NCBI GenBank assembly: GCA_019321725.1
Contig: CM033122.1
Location: 2,914,001-2,978,000 of the forward strand
Origin: Paulownia fortunei
Lineage: Eukaryota > Streptophyta > Magnoliopsida > Lamiales > Paulowniaceae
DNA length: 64,000 nt
Direction: 5' to 3'
Positions 50,931 to 62,485 of this stretch are shown piece after piece; position 1 is the stretch's first letter, and each line of letters opens with the position of its first letter. The translations under genes were made by a program, and so were the position numbers. The notes under the pieces are model-generated. The model had not been told where the DNA came from. It did no database searches and saw only the letters and a list, made by a program, of their open reading frames with translations.

Positions 50931-51910
50931 ATACAACTGAATATTATCGCTCATCGGTTAGATTTATTGGGGTATTTGTTATAGTATTTTATATTGAGTG
51001 TGGCCAGAATCCAGATGTATTTACTATAAGTAAATATGATGGACTTAATTAAGCATTGTAAGGAGGAGCCGTAACCTGTTCAATGGAACTCCCTGCTTGG
51101 AAATTTAGCTTGCTGGTTTGACCTGGTACGTAGGAAATTAGTATTAAAGCCGAACAAGAGAATTTATCGGTTGCTTGAATGTGTACAATATTCTAGATAG
51201 TGAAATTAAAAAAAGGCAAATTTTAGTTTCCAACCACTACAAAAAAGTAAAAAAATAAAAAAATCACATAATAATAAATGATATTGTTAAAATTATCAGT
51301 ATATATTAAGTGACAATAAATTTTTATTTTTATATTAATCCTTTTTATAAATACAATTTTGATAAGAATTGTATAAATTGTTATTACTAACAATTAATTA
51401 TACATGTATAATAACAACACAATATAGTCATAGTTATAAATTTTTATTGCTAGTGGCCGTCACTGAACATGTATCAATAATTATTACCTAGTGACAATTT
51501 ATTCATAATTTCTGTGGCAAGAATTTTCAATAATAAGGCTTTATACATAATTTTTATTACTGTCAAACTTGTAAAAATTATTATTTTGATAAAATAATAT
51601 TTTTGTCATTTAATATACTACATAATTAATGAATGATAATTTTATTGTTGTAAGTAGACATCTTATCACTAATTTTTTTTAACAATTATAATTATCCATT
51701 TGCACAAGACAACTCAGAAATAGTTTTTAATAGAGCTCTTTGTGCAGGAGTCTCCCATGCACATCCCAATGACGTACAAATTTGTGTACTATAAGAGTCT
51801 TAATCAATCTTATTATATTATGGGTAAAAAAAACTAAAGTCTAAAGGATGAGCAACCAACTTAGTAAATTCCTTGAATGTAACCAGAAAAGGAGGGAAAA
51901 ATAAGGATTG
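50931..51910. other. Intergenic, no gene seen
   Basis: Sequence between copy X2 and the CPS promoter. It is AT-rich with several ATTATTG/CAATAAT-type inverted motifs at 51250-51700. No coding frame is supported. Confidence 0.45.
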
Positions 51911-51917
51911 AAAGTGT

Positions 51918-51932
51918 CGACCACAGTGGTCG
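51918..51932. promoter_or_regulatory. Perfect 15-bp palindrome upstream of CPS
   Basis: CGACCACAGTGGTCG is a 7-bp perfect inverted repeat around one base, about 35-50 bp upstream of the candidate TATA box and 180-194 bp from the CPS ATG. It has the shape of a dimeric transcription-factor site; the factor is unknown. Confidence 0.45.
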
Positions 51933-51966
51933 CAATGGTGTGCCTGTCAAAGCTTTGAAATTTCTC

Positions 51967-51974
51967 TATATATG
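51967..51974 (+). promoter_or_regulatory. TATA box candidate of the CPS gene
   Basis: TATATATG about 145 bp upstream of the CPS ATG, in an otherwise moderate-AT stretch. It would give a leader of about 110 bases. Confidence 0.5.
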
Positions 51975-52111
51975 TGGATCGTATACTATACAGCTTAATA
52001 ATATTGTAGCATTTACTGTCTTGAGTCCTGGTGGTCTCCAATTTACCTTTTTCTTTCCTTGTCTAATCAATTCAGTTTTTACCCTCCAAACCCCCAAGGC
52101 AAATTGAAACA

Positions 52112-55100
52112 ATGGGCTCTATATCCACTCTAAATCTAAACTATTCCCCACTAGTTCCCGGCAGAATACTGACTTCAGCAAAGGTTCATTACCTATCGAA
52201 ATGTTCCACCAGTAAGAATTGTTGCTTGTGAGAATTAAATATTTTTAATTAAATTCTTTGATACCTAACATTATGTTATACGTCTTTAAATGGGTTTGGA
52301 TCTTTGTCATGACTTTATATTTAATGGAAAAGTAAACAACATTAAACATTCTTATCGTAGGTACATGGCTGAACAACAGTAAACACATATCGTTGAATTA
52401 TCAATTTCATCACAAGCAAATATCCAAATTAGCCGCTAGTCAAGGTATGTAAAGCTTTATCGCAACCTTAACCAATATTGTGTATTTGAGTTCATTAATG
52501 ATGCCTTGTCAGTACAGTTGCCACTCTGGATGTGTCGCAAGTACGTGATGAAGATGATTCCACTGCTCAAACCCTTGAAGTGGTAACATTTACATTTTTC
52601 TTTCTTTCTTTTTTTTTTTTTTTTTTGTGGGGAAATGTTCACTCGTCAATTTGTAAATATTTATGAATGACTACATCAAGGGCTTTATCTAATATTAAAT
52701 TTTGGTTTCTCATGCAATTAGACATATTTAGTTACATTTTTTTTTATCGATTTTCTTTTTTCTTGAAGTTGGATAAAATTAAGGATTCTATCGAATATAT
52801 TAAAACGATGTTGAGTTCAATGGACGATGGACGAATAAGTGTGTCGCCCTATGACACAGCTTGGATTGCTCTTATTAAAGACTTGGACGGACGTGATATT
52901 CCTCTATTTCCATCAAGTCTCGAGTGGATTGCACAACATCAACTCCCTGACGGCTCATGGGGCGATGAACATTTTTTCTGTGCATATGATCGGCTAGTAA
53001 ACACACTAGCGTGTGTGGTAGCATTGAGATCATGGAATGTTCATGCTGAAAAGAGTGATAAAGGTTTGAGGGACTCTACAAAACTTAGCTTAAATACTCA
53101 TTCTTGAATTAATAGTTTCACCATTTTTTTAATTAGATGACATGGGCATATGAATATTTGTGTATTTTGTTCAATTATAGGAATATCGTACATCAAGGAA
53201 AATGTGTCTAAACTTGAAGACGCCAATGCTGAGCACATGACATGTGGGTTTGAAGTTGTATTTCCTGCCCTTCTTCAAAGAGCCCGAAACTTGGGGATTG
53301 ATGATATTCCTTATGATGCTCCAGTCGTAAGAGAGATTTACAATGCAAGGAATCAGAAAATAAAGAGGTAATTAACATAGTCTTGACAATTACTGCTACT
53401 GTATTGATAATTGCATATGAAAGACCATTTCAAAATTTCGTTGAAGATAATACATATGGATGGCCTGGGCATGCATGGATTGGCCATCAAAACCCTTTTC
53501 TCAGGGGGGCTAATCTGATGGGGATAACAAATTATTGTCAAAATGCTTTTATATTTGATACATGTTTGTCAGAAAAAATTATGTTAGCACAGAAATAAGT
53601 ATTAGCATGAGCAATAGAGAAAGGAATTCTGGATTACATTATACACCATTTAATGGGCCTAGTTTTACTTGATATGAAATTTTAGATCAAATTTAAAAAA
53701 TTAATTATATTTATAATATTGTCCTTAAAAGCAACATATTTAGATATATCACATCAATACTAAAAGTGAGATGATGATTTTGTTAAAAAAAAAAACAAAA
53801 ACAAAGAAACATTCCTTTATAAAAAACAGAACTCAAAAAAGAAATAAGAGTGAAAGGAATATTAAAAAAATTAAGTTTGAGTTACAGGAGGTGGCAACAT
53901 CTAAGGAAATATCTTAGTTATGTGTATGCTGTTCGAACGAATTAATATCAATATTGATAAGATAATATAAAATTACATGCACTTTCTTGACAGGATACCA
54001 ATGGAGCTGATGCACAAAGTGCCAACATCTTTACTGTTCAGCTTGGAAGGACTGGAAGACTTAGACTGGGAAAAGCTCCTAAAGCTGCAAGCAAGTGATG
54101 GCTCATTCCTCACTTCTCCATCCTCAACCGCCTTTGCATTCATGGAGACCAAAGATGAGAATTGCTTGAAATTTATCAAGAATACTGTAGAAAAATTCAA
54201 AGGAGGAGGTATAATATAATTAATATGTCTAGTACACCACCTGCAATACAAGAAAAAACTTCTAAAAGAACGACTTATTGGCGGCTATACATCTTTTTAA
54301 TTTATGACTACTTGTTGAATTATTCTGCAGCACCGCATACTTTTCCTGTCGACATTTTTGCAAGACTTTGGGCAGTTGACAGGCTACAGCGCCTTGGAAT
54401 TTCTCGCTTCTTTGAGTCGGAGATTGCCGATTGCTTAAGTTACATCTATAGGTAAAAAAGCAAAAAACTTGACTGGAAAAAGCTTTTGGGTAAAACCAAA
54501 TAACATTTTCAAGAAGGCAATTGAGTTAACTTGAACCTTCTATAAATTATTTCTGCCCTGAGGAAGATGGTAAGTTGTAATAAACTGGAAAAAGCAGATC
54601 ATATGTTTAGTTCTTAGGTTTATAATTGGAGACACCATGAAAGGAAGAGTGGACTAAATTTGTAGTATAAAATTACTTGGCATTAATTTGATCAGCAACT
54701 TATCCAAGAACTTTTGGATCACAGATTTTGGACTGAAAAGGGTGTTTTCAGTGGACGTGATTCGGAATTTTGTGATATTGACGACACATCCATGGGTTTC
54801 AGGCTTCTAAGATTGCATGGATATGATGTTGACCCAAGTATTATCCTTTCTTTTAATATATAAAAATACATAATTCAGACGTCCTGGAATAATGAAAGTG
54901 TTTAATTTGACACAGATGTACTTAGGAACTTCAAGAAGGATAATAAATTTTCTTGCTACGGTGGTCAAATGATTGAGTCACCATCTCCAATATACAATCT
55001 CTACAGGGCTTCTCAAGTCCAATTTCCAGGAGAAGAAATTCTTGAAGAAGCCAACAACTTTTCTTACAAATTCTTACAGGACAGGCTAGCAAGCAATCAA

Positions 55101-57331
55101 CTTCTAGATAAATGGGTTATATCCAAGCACTTACCTGATGAGGTTATTACCATAATACCCAACCTAATATCCGTCTCTATTTTCTTCTTTTCTCGTGCAT
55201 GATGTCCTTGCTGACATATATTACTTTTTTCCAATAATATTTCTGTCTTATTAATTCATCATACATACAAAAACAGATAAGGATTGGATTGGATATGCCA
55301 TGGTATGCCAGTCTACCCCGAGTTGCAACCAGATACTATCTACAACATTATGGTGGTGCTGACGACGTGTGGATTGGCAAGTCTTTGTACAGGTTAACTT
55401 TCACCTTGCGCCTTCTCTTTTTCTTTACTTCTCTTCTACTTTTCTTAGACGAAAATATTAATTTACATTTCATTAATCACTCATGTTATCCGTATCATCT
55501 CTACATCAATAAATCCCCACATTAGTACCAAATAGATGAGCACAAGTATTACTCTTTCATAAGCAATACTAACAAATTACGACATATTTTGTTGCTAAAA
55601 ATGACAACATAATATTTCCGTTGCCACATCCTTGTCACTAAATGCCCTTTGGCAAAGAAAACTAGACATTGTTACCTTATGTTTGGATTCAGTAAAGACG
55701 AACATTGTTTGTTTTGTTCGTGCTAAAAGCAACATAATCATAGGCAAACCCGTCTCTGATTAATTGAGCAAAACGTGACTTGAGAAAGATATGATTTGTT
55801 TAGTTAAAACAATGTTACTTGTTTTATAATTTAATGAATATGTAGATGATTCGATTCCTAATATATGTTATATCCACTGTCTTTATTATACATATAGGAT
55901 GCAAGAAATCAGTAATGATGCGTACTTGGAGCTTGCAAGATTGGATTTCAACAGATGCCAAGCACAACATCAGATAGAGTGGCTTTATATGCAAGAGTAT
56001 GCACAAAATAAGAATTACATCTTGAGAGTTTCTTATGGTCTCATAATTGTACTAACTCATATTTCTCTGGTTACTTGAGCAGATGGTATGAAAATTGCAA
56101 TGTTCAAGAATTTGGCATAAGCAGAAAAGACCTTCTTGTTGCTTACTTTTTGGCTACTGCAAGCATATTTGAACCTGAGAGGCCAAAAGAGAGAATCGCA
56201 TGGGCCAAATCTCAAATTGTTTCTAGGATGATTACATCTTTTTTAAATAAAGAAACTACATCGTTGGAAGAAAAAACTGCACTTTTAACAGAATTCAGAA
56301 ACAACATCAATGGCCTACACAAAACAAAAAGGTATATACTTATCATTAACTCTCTGTTTACTCTCTTCTTTATGGAATGACAACTTTACTTGTTACAGAA
56401 ATTACTTACACCTAGTAAACAAGAAAAACTGAAATTCAAAAAGAATGTAAAAATACATGTTTTCATTTGTTTTATTTTTTGGACACCTGTAAGAGTTGTT
56501 TTTCCTTTCTTTTTTGTTTGAGACAGTGCTAAGAGAGAGCATAGACTTGTCAACATTCTGCTAGCAACACTCCATCAACTCCTAGAGGGATTCGACAGAT
56601 ACATTAGCTATCAAATGAAAAATGCTGTGAGTTTGAGATCCCATTGATATATTTTTGTTCTATATTTATTTTCTTTAATTTTCTCTTACTTTATTTATTT
56701 TTGTTTTGAAATTCCATTGATCTTTTAGCATGTATGTAAATTGATGACATACATTTATTTTGGTTATATGCTATGTATAGTGGAGTGTATGGTTGATGAA
56801 ACTGCACCAAGGAGAGGCCAATTATGGGGCAGACGCAGAGCTCCTAGTAACAGCAGCAAACATTTGTGCTGGTCATATTGCTTTTAAGGAGGATATATTG
56901 TCCCACCATGAGTACAAGACTCTCTCCAAGCTCACAAATAAAATTTGTCAGCAACTTTCTCAAATTCAAAATAAAAAGGTCAGATAAGTGCTTATAAATA
57001 TATATATATATATATATATTTTACTTTTATATTTGTTATTTGTTTTTTGTTTTCCCTGAGAAGAAACTCATATCTGATATATTCTATCTTTAACATATAG
57101 GTTGTGGAGACGAACGGCTGGAACACAACAATATCTAGCATCAGAAACATGGAAATCGAACAAGATATGCAGGCATTAGTGAAGCTAGTCCTTGAGGAAT
57201 CTGTTGGCATCGACATGAATATCAAGAAAACATTTCTATCAGTTGCAAAAACTTTTTACTATAGCGCCTACATTGATCCTGAAATTATCGACGTCCATAT
57301 ATTCAAAGTACTCTTTGAACCAGTCGTATGA
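52112..57331 (+). CDS. CPS: Class II diterpene synthase, (+)-copalyl diphosphate synthase-like (TPS-c)
   Basis: Fifteen exons, all GT-AG and in phase, encode 799 residues: 52112-52211, 52361-52444, 52518-52582, 52769-53063, 53181-53367, 53994-54208, 54331-54451, 54725-54837, 54916-55142, 55277-55392, 55898-55996, 56083-56331, 56527-56626, 56781-56978, 57101-57331. The Ser/Thr-rich N-terminus is a likely plastid transit peptide. SPYDTAW is at 109-115, PDGSWG at 143-148 and the protonating DIDD motif at 373-376; no class I DDxxD was seen, so it should be monofunctional. Where ent-CPS of gibberellin synthesis has its His-Asn catalytic pair, this protein has Phe259 and His318, and Arg327 replaces the His tied to Mg2+ inhibition. 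This pattern resembles Salvia CPS1. Inferred reaction: geranylgeranyl diphosphate to (+)-copalyl diphosphate, feeding the KSL at 7411-12529. Stereochemistry is inferred. Confidence 0.95.
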
Positions 57332-57869
57332 ATATTTCGTTCTAGCAATTTGGGCAAATTGTGAGGAAATATGAATAACTTGTTTATGTAATTTCCTTAT
57401 GATTTTGTGTTGTAAAAAATAAAGAGACAAACATATGATATATTTTATGACTCTTTAGTATGATAATTATTTTTCTTAATTTTTTATCTTTGTATATGAT
57501 TTTGGAGTATGATAACTTTTGACTTTTTATAAATTGTCACTATTCACAAATGGTAATATATATATATAGAGTGGCAGCTCATTGGTAATAAAGCCTGCTA
57601 CAATGAACAAGGCGTCGCGCATGAGTTTTTCCATTTAAAACAAAAAATTATTGTCGGCAGGATAGAAATGATGTAGATTTGAAATTTGAATGTGAAATAT
57701 GAAAAGAACAAATTTATTTTAATGTAGAACATTAGAGATGAAAAATATAATTTTCGTATATAGTTGAAAAATAAATTTTATTGTAAAAGGGATAAAATAC
57801 CATATAATTTACAATAAAGGGGGAAATGTAAATTTATTATTTTACTTAATATAGGAGTATTTTTGTCTA
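57332..57869. other. CPS 3' flank
   Basis: Contains AATAAAG near 57418, a plausible polyadenylation signal about 85 bases after the stop codon. Nothing else was recognised. Confidence 0.45.
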
Positions 57870-58642
57870 TTAATATATAATTCAAATAATATCACTGCAA
57901 TGAACTCACCACCTACAAATCATTATAATAAATTATCATATTTAAATTAAATAATTAAAGTGAACCCACCGTTGCCAACTTCATAAATTAAAATATACAT
58001 AAATTATAGAATTAGTGCCGTTCAAAACATATAATCAAAGACAATTTTATTTTTATCAACTTTTCTTTTGGCAAAAAATATCAAAAATACACTAAAACTA
58101 ACGAATTATCATTTCAATCCTATATATTTTTTTATTTCAATTTAATTATTGAAATATATTTTCATTTTTCACAAGAAAACCAAAACAACCCCAAAACTCC
58201 AATGAAAAATGTTAAAAATGAGAATTCTCACTCTCGAAAAAAAATAATCCAAAAGAGGCCTTCATTTTAAGTCTTGGGATCAACTACTTCCAATTTCGAG
58301 CATTCTTTTTTCAAAAAGCGGACCATATTTTCTGACATCAGGATTTTAATTGCTGGCGGGAAAAAAATTAAAAAAAAAGTTCAAATCATGATAGTCAGTG
58401 AGTATATGTAAGTAATTGTAGACCATAATGGGAAAACATTTAGTGCACAAATACAAGAAGATTTTATTACAATGATAAATCAAACAACTGGTGATCAACA
58501 TAATATCCGACCAACTTTTAACGTAACTGCGTCATTCCAAATACATATGATACCGCAAAATATATTAATCTGGCCATACATCACCCAATTTATTTTGTTT
58601 AGGCATATATATTTTGGTGAAGAGGATGTTTACGCTTCACAA
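57870..58642. repeat. 3'-flank copy associated with CYP76 fragment C
   Basis: Matches about 60080-60873, the flank of pseudogene D (anchors CTACAAAT, GATAAATTATCATAT-like, CCAACTTCA and CATATATATTTTGGTGAAGAGG). A further diverged copy of the first part lies at about 59930-60060, making a small tandem array upstream of D's 3' flank. C plus flank and D plus flank are thus one duplicated segment. Confidence 0.75.
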
Positions 58643-59083
58643 TCACTGCTTGATTGGAATAGGCTTGAGGGAAACTGCCTTGTGGGGTGCTTGCCCAAAT
58701 TTCTCTGTTGTGTCCACTTGTTCTGGTTTCATCCCAGGTTCAAGTTTCCAATCAAAATTATGAATTAAAGTTGCCACCACGATATGTAGCATCCGATCTC
58801 CCAGTGGCAAACACCGACCCAAATGGAAGAAACTCGAAATCTTGGCCCTGAAGTCTATTTTTCTGTCTAAAAATCGTTCAGGCTCAAAAGAATTTGGATT
58901 CGACCAATGGCTTGGTTCTCTGCCTATTGCCCACACGTTAACAAGAATCTGAGTACCTTCAGGGATTATATAGCCACTGGCTTCTACATCGTTTTCTGAC
59001 TTGTGAGGAATTAAAAGAGGAGTAGCAGGGTGACATCGAAGGACTTCTTTGATCACGGCTTGGGAGTATGGGAGTAGCAGGGT
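58643..59083 (-). pseudogene. CYP76 fragment C (3' part of exon 2 only)
   Basis: Only the last 140 or so codons of a CYP76 gene remain, from the ExxR region (KEVLRCHP) to the stop. A one-base deletion near 58850 shifts frame just before the heme loop. A further net loss of about 17 bases near 58811 removes the heme-ligand Cys segment, after which the frame happens to be restored ([19 protein letters not shown]). Homology ends abruptly near 59070 in a repeated GGAGTAGCAGGGT. Without exon 1, the I-helix and the heme Cys it cannot encode a P450. It is closest to pseudogene D, with which it shares the one-base deletion. Confidence 0.93.
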
Positions 59084-59435
59084 CAAAATTCCACTTGCAC
59101 GTGTTGATAAATATGTGACAGAATAACAAGTTAAAAAAATTATAAAAAAAAAAAAAAAGGAGATAAGAAGTCATATTCTGTCTGAGCTCTTTAACTCTTG
59201 TTAATTAATAAAATATTTGTTCCTTCTTACCTGAGTTTATTAGCATACACTAATTTATCGCTCTATCTAACTTTATTTTCAACTTTGTGAAAACAAAATC
59301 AAATTTATTTGATTAACTAATTCTATGTATTTGAAGTATGCATGATATAGTTGGTTAAATAGCATTTTTGCCCTTGTGAAATTGTAAAAGATAAATAATT
59401 TTATGTGAAATGAAAATAAATTAATTATACCCCAT
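59084..59435. other. Intergenic, no gene seen
   Basis: AT-rich DNA beyond the truncated edge of CYP76 fragment C. No P450 homology continues here. Confidence 0.45.
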
Positions 59436-59640
59436 GTGAAGTAGAACAATGGTAAAACGTTTGTAGCGTCAAATGAAGGATCACAGGTTCGATTCTCCCT
59501 AGGTGTCTCGATGGCTCCTTGTGGGTGTTGCTTTTAGGCCCATGTGGGGTGTTGCTATTGAGTTACGGTAGGTATCATTTGCGAATGTCCATCCCAAAGG
59601 TGTATAAACTGCATTTAAGTCCGTATTTACCTAACATACA
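59436..59640 (+). mobile_element. tRNA-derived SINE candidate
   Basis: GGTTCGATTCT near 59489 fits the Pol III box B consensus. GTAGAACAATGG near 59442 lies at a spacing and in a context that could be a weakened box A. A GT/GC-rich body follows (GTGGGTGTTGCTTTTAGGCCC, CATGTGGGGTGTTGC), unlike the AT-rich surroundings. I saw no clear A-tail or target duplication. It is not a tRNA gene because no cloverleaf forms. Confidence 0.45.
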
Positions 59641-60873
59641 GAATCAATAAGTAACTATAAATTCTAATCATGATTAATTATGGTTGTATGTTGTTGCCTA
59701 GAAGATTTCGGCCTCCTTTGGTTTCCTTTTCAGTAAGGAATTTTCACATCATTATTTCAAAACTTCAGAGCATGTTTATTTGGTCCAATTTTATTAGAAA
59801 TAGGCAATTTCATTTTCTCCTTTTTCCACCAAAAAATCCCCGCTTAAAATTTCAATTTTCAATTTTAATCAATTAATTGTTAATTATTATTTCAATTAGG
59901 ATTTCACTATTATATCGTTGGTATTCACCATTGCCAACTACATTTAAGTGATATATTACAATCTTCAATTACATTATTTTTACCGGATCACCACTGCAAA
60001 TCATTCTTATAAATTATTATATTCAAATTAAATATTCAAAGTAAACTTACCAATACTAATTTCATCTAATTAATATATTACTATTTCTAAACTATATCAT
60101 TGTAATGGAACCACGACCTACAAATTATTTTGATAAATTATCATATCAAATTAAATATTTAAAATAGACTCCACCACAGCCAACTTCACAAATTATTATA
60201 TACATAAATCATAAAAATGATGCCACTTAATATATTTAATCAAGCATAATTTTATTTTCATCATGTTTTTTGGTAACAAGAATAATAAAAAATACACTTG
60301 AACAAACAAATTTTTATTTTCAAACCTATATATTTTCTATCCATATTCAATTATCCAAACATATTTTTAATTTTTACATGAAAATCAATACAACCTCCAA
60401 AATCCCAATGGAGATATTGGAAACGTAAATTCTCATTGGGGGAACAGAGAAAAAAAAAAAAACAGGCATTCATTTTCAACTCAATATGTGTCTTGAGATA
60501 AATTATTTCCAATTTTGAGCATTATTTTATAGAGGGATCCATATTTTTTGACATCATGATTTTATTTGCTAGAGGCAAAAAAAGAAGAAAGGAACATTCA
60601 AATCATCATACTCAAAATCAATATAAGTAATTGTAGACGATAATCAGAAAACATTTAGTGCACAAACACTACAAGATTTTATCACTAAGAGAAATCAAAC
60701 AACTAGTGATTAACATAATATCCCATAATTTTCAACGTAAGTACTGCATCATTCCAAATACATATTCATCTACATATGATGCTGAAAAATATATTAATCT
60801 GGCCATACATCAACCCAATTTATTTTGTTTTAGGCATATATATTTTGGTGAAGAGGATGTTTACGCTTCACAA
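59641..60873. repeat. 3'-flank of pseudogene D with internal tandem copies
   Basis: 60080-60873 parallels 57870-58642. 59930-60060 is an additional diverged copy of the segment around 60060-60190 (anchors CACCACTGCAAATCATT/ACCACGACCTACAAATTATT). No coding content was recognised. Confidence 0.65.
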
Positions 60874-62485
60874 TCACGGCTTGATTGGAATAGCCTTGAG
60901 GGGAACAGCCTTGTGGAGTGCTAGCCCAAACTTCTCTGTGGTGTCCACTTGTTCTGGTTTCATCCCAGGTTCAAGTTTCCAATCAAAATTATGAATTAAA
61001 GTTGCCACCATGATATGTAGCATCCGATCTGCGAGTGGCAAACCCGGGCAGATTCTTCTTCCCGACCCAAATGGAAGAAACTCGAAATCTTGGCCCTGAA
61101 GTCTATTTTTCTGTCTAAAAATCGTTCAGGCTCAAAAGAATTTGGATTCGACCATTGGCTTGGTTCTCTGCCTATTGCCCACACGTTAACAAGAATCTGA
61201 GTACCTTCAGGGATTATATAGCCACTGACTTCTACATCGTTTTCTGACTTGTGAGGAATTAAAAGAGGAGCAGGAGGGTGGCATCGAAGGACTTCTTTGA
61301 TCACGGCTTGGAAGTATGGAAGTCTTGGGATGTCTGATTCTTGCACTTGTTTGTTCTCTCCAATGACAGTCCTAAGCTCATGTTTCGCCTTTGACAATTT
61401 CTCGGGATTGAGTAGTAATTCTGTCAGTGTCCACTCCGATGTGCTGGCTGTCGTGTCCGATCCTGCAAAAAACAAGTCCTAACCAAAAGGTAGAATTAGA
61501 AACACTATTGTGGCTTTTGCCTGCTTTGAGTATATTTATTTATTCAGAATCAGTTCTCCAAAACAGTGGAAAGAGTTAAAATCCACGTAGAATTTGCTTA
61601 CCAGAAGTAAATGCTTAATGAACTTGATGCTAAACCCGTATTCACTTCCTTGACCGAGATCAAGAAGTGTTTCCAGCAAATCACTTTTCTTTGGGGATGT
61701 GCTTCTTGATCGCAATCTTTGATTGATTAAATCATCAATGAACGCAAGCATTTTTCCGAAGTAAAACTCTGACTTCCGCTGTATGCCTTGTGGATCAATC
61801 GGTTTAAGGACTGGGAAATAGTCAGCAAAATTAGGAACTGCCACAATATTCGTGAGACCCTCAAAAGTTTTTTTAAATTCCTGAGTGGCACCGGAATCAA
61901 AAGTAGTAACTTCAGTTGAAAAGAGTGTGGCTGACATGAGATTCAGCGTAGTTATGAAGGCAGCTTCACCAATATTCACTACTCGGCCGCTGTCGCAACA
62001 TTTTTGTAAATAGTCACACAGTTTCTGTAACTTGTCTCGGCGGAGCCCTTGACTAGCTTCCAGACGATGAGTTGAAAACATTTGTTCTTTGCATAGTTTA
62101 CGAATTTTTCGCCATTCGCTTCCGACTGGTAAATAGGCCATTGAAATCTTGTGGTGATCGTACGCATGCGCAGCAGCTGGGATGGTTCGGCTAGAAAAAG
62201 CTTGGTCATGTTTTTGTAGTATTTCTTTTGCTATTTCGGGTGAGGAAACAACTACGGCATATATTCTCCCGAGCTGGAGAGACATTAAAGGGCCATAAGT
62301 TTTGGAGAGTTTGGCAAGTGATTGGTGGGGGTTTTGGCCAAGTTGAAGAATGTTTCCGACGATTGAAAAGGATAAGGCCCCGGAGGAAGCTTGGCTGCTC
62401 TTCGGTGCCTTGAATCCGGCCTCAGGAAGAGAAACCATGTCCAAACCGCCACAAATAGAACAATGAAAAGTGCAAAGAAATCCAT
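60874..62485 (-). pseudogene. CYP76 pseudogene D (CYP76AH-like)
   Basis: Both exons (61602-62485 and 60874-61478), the GT-AG intron and the ATG are preserved, but two one-base deletions break the frame. One near 62363-62370 falls right after the proline hinge; the other near 61097 falls just before the heme loop. In the original frame the heme motif [10 protein letters not shown] is still spelled after the second break. Two small in-frame deletions in exon 1 remove about eight residues (RSRSTSPKK for [12 protein letters not shown], and another before the exon end). The TATA box present in copies A and B reads CTTTCTAACC here instead of CTTTTATAGC. The I-helix AGSDTT and ExxR remain. It is non-functional as read; a sequencing error could explain one frameshift, but the second recurs in fragment C. 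Confidence 0.93.

Noticed and set aside
52513..52517. Alternative acceptor for CPS exon 3 at 52512
   Set aside because: It puts the rest of exon 3 out of frame; the acceptor at 52517 keeps phase with exon 4.
59480..59500. tRNA gene around the GGTTCGATTCT motif
   Set aside because: No acceptor stem, D-arm or anticodon loop could be folded around it; it fits a SINE fragment better.
60874..62485. CYP76 copy D as a functional gene
   Set aside because: Two frameshifts, one of them shared with fragment C, and loss of the TATA box; no single frame joins the anchor to the heme loop.
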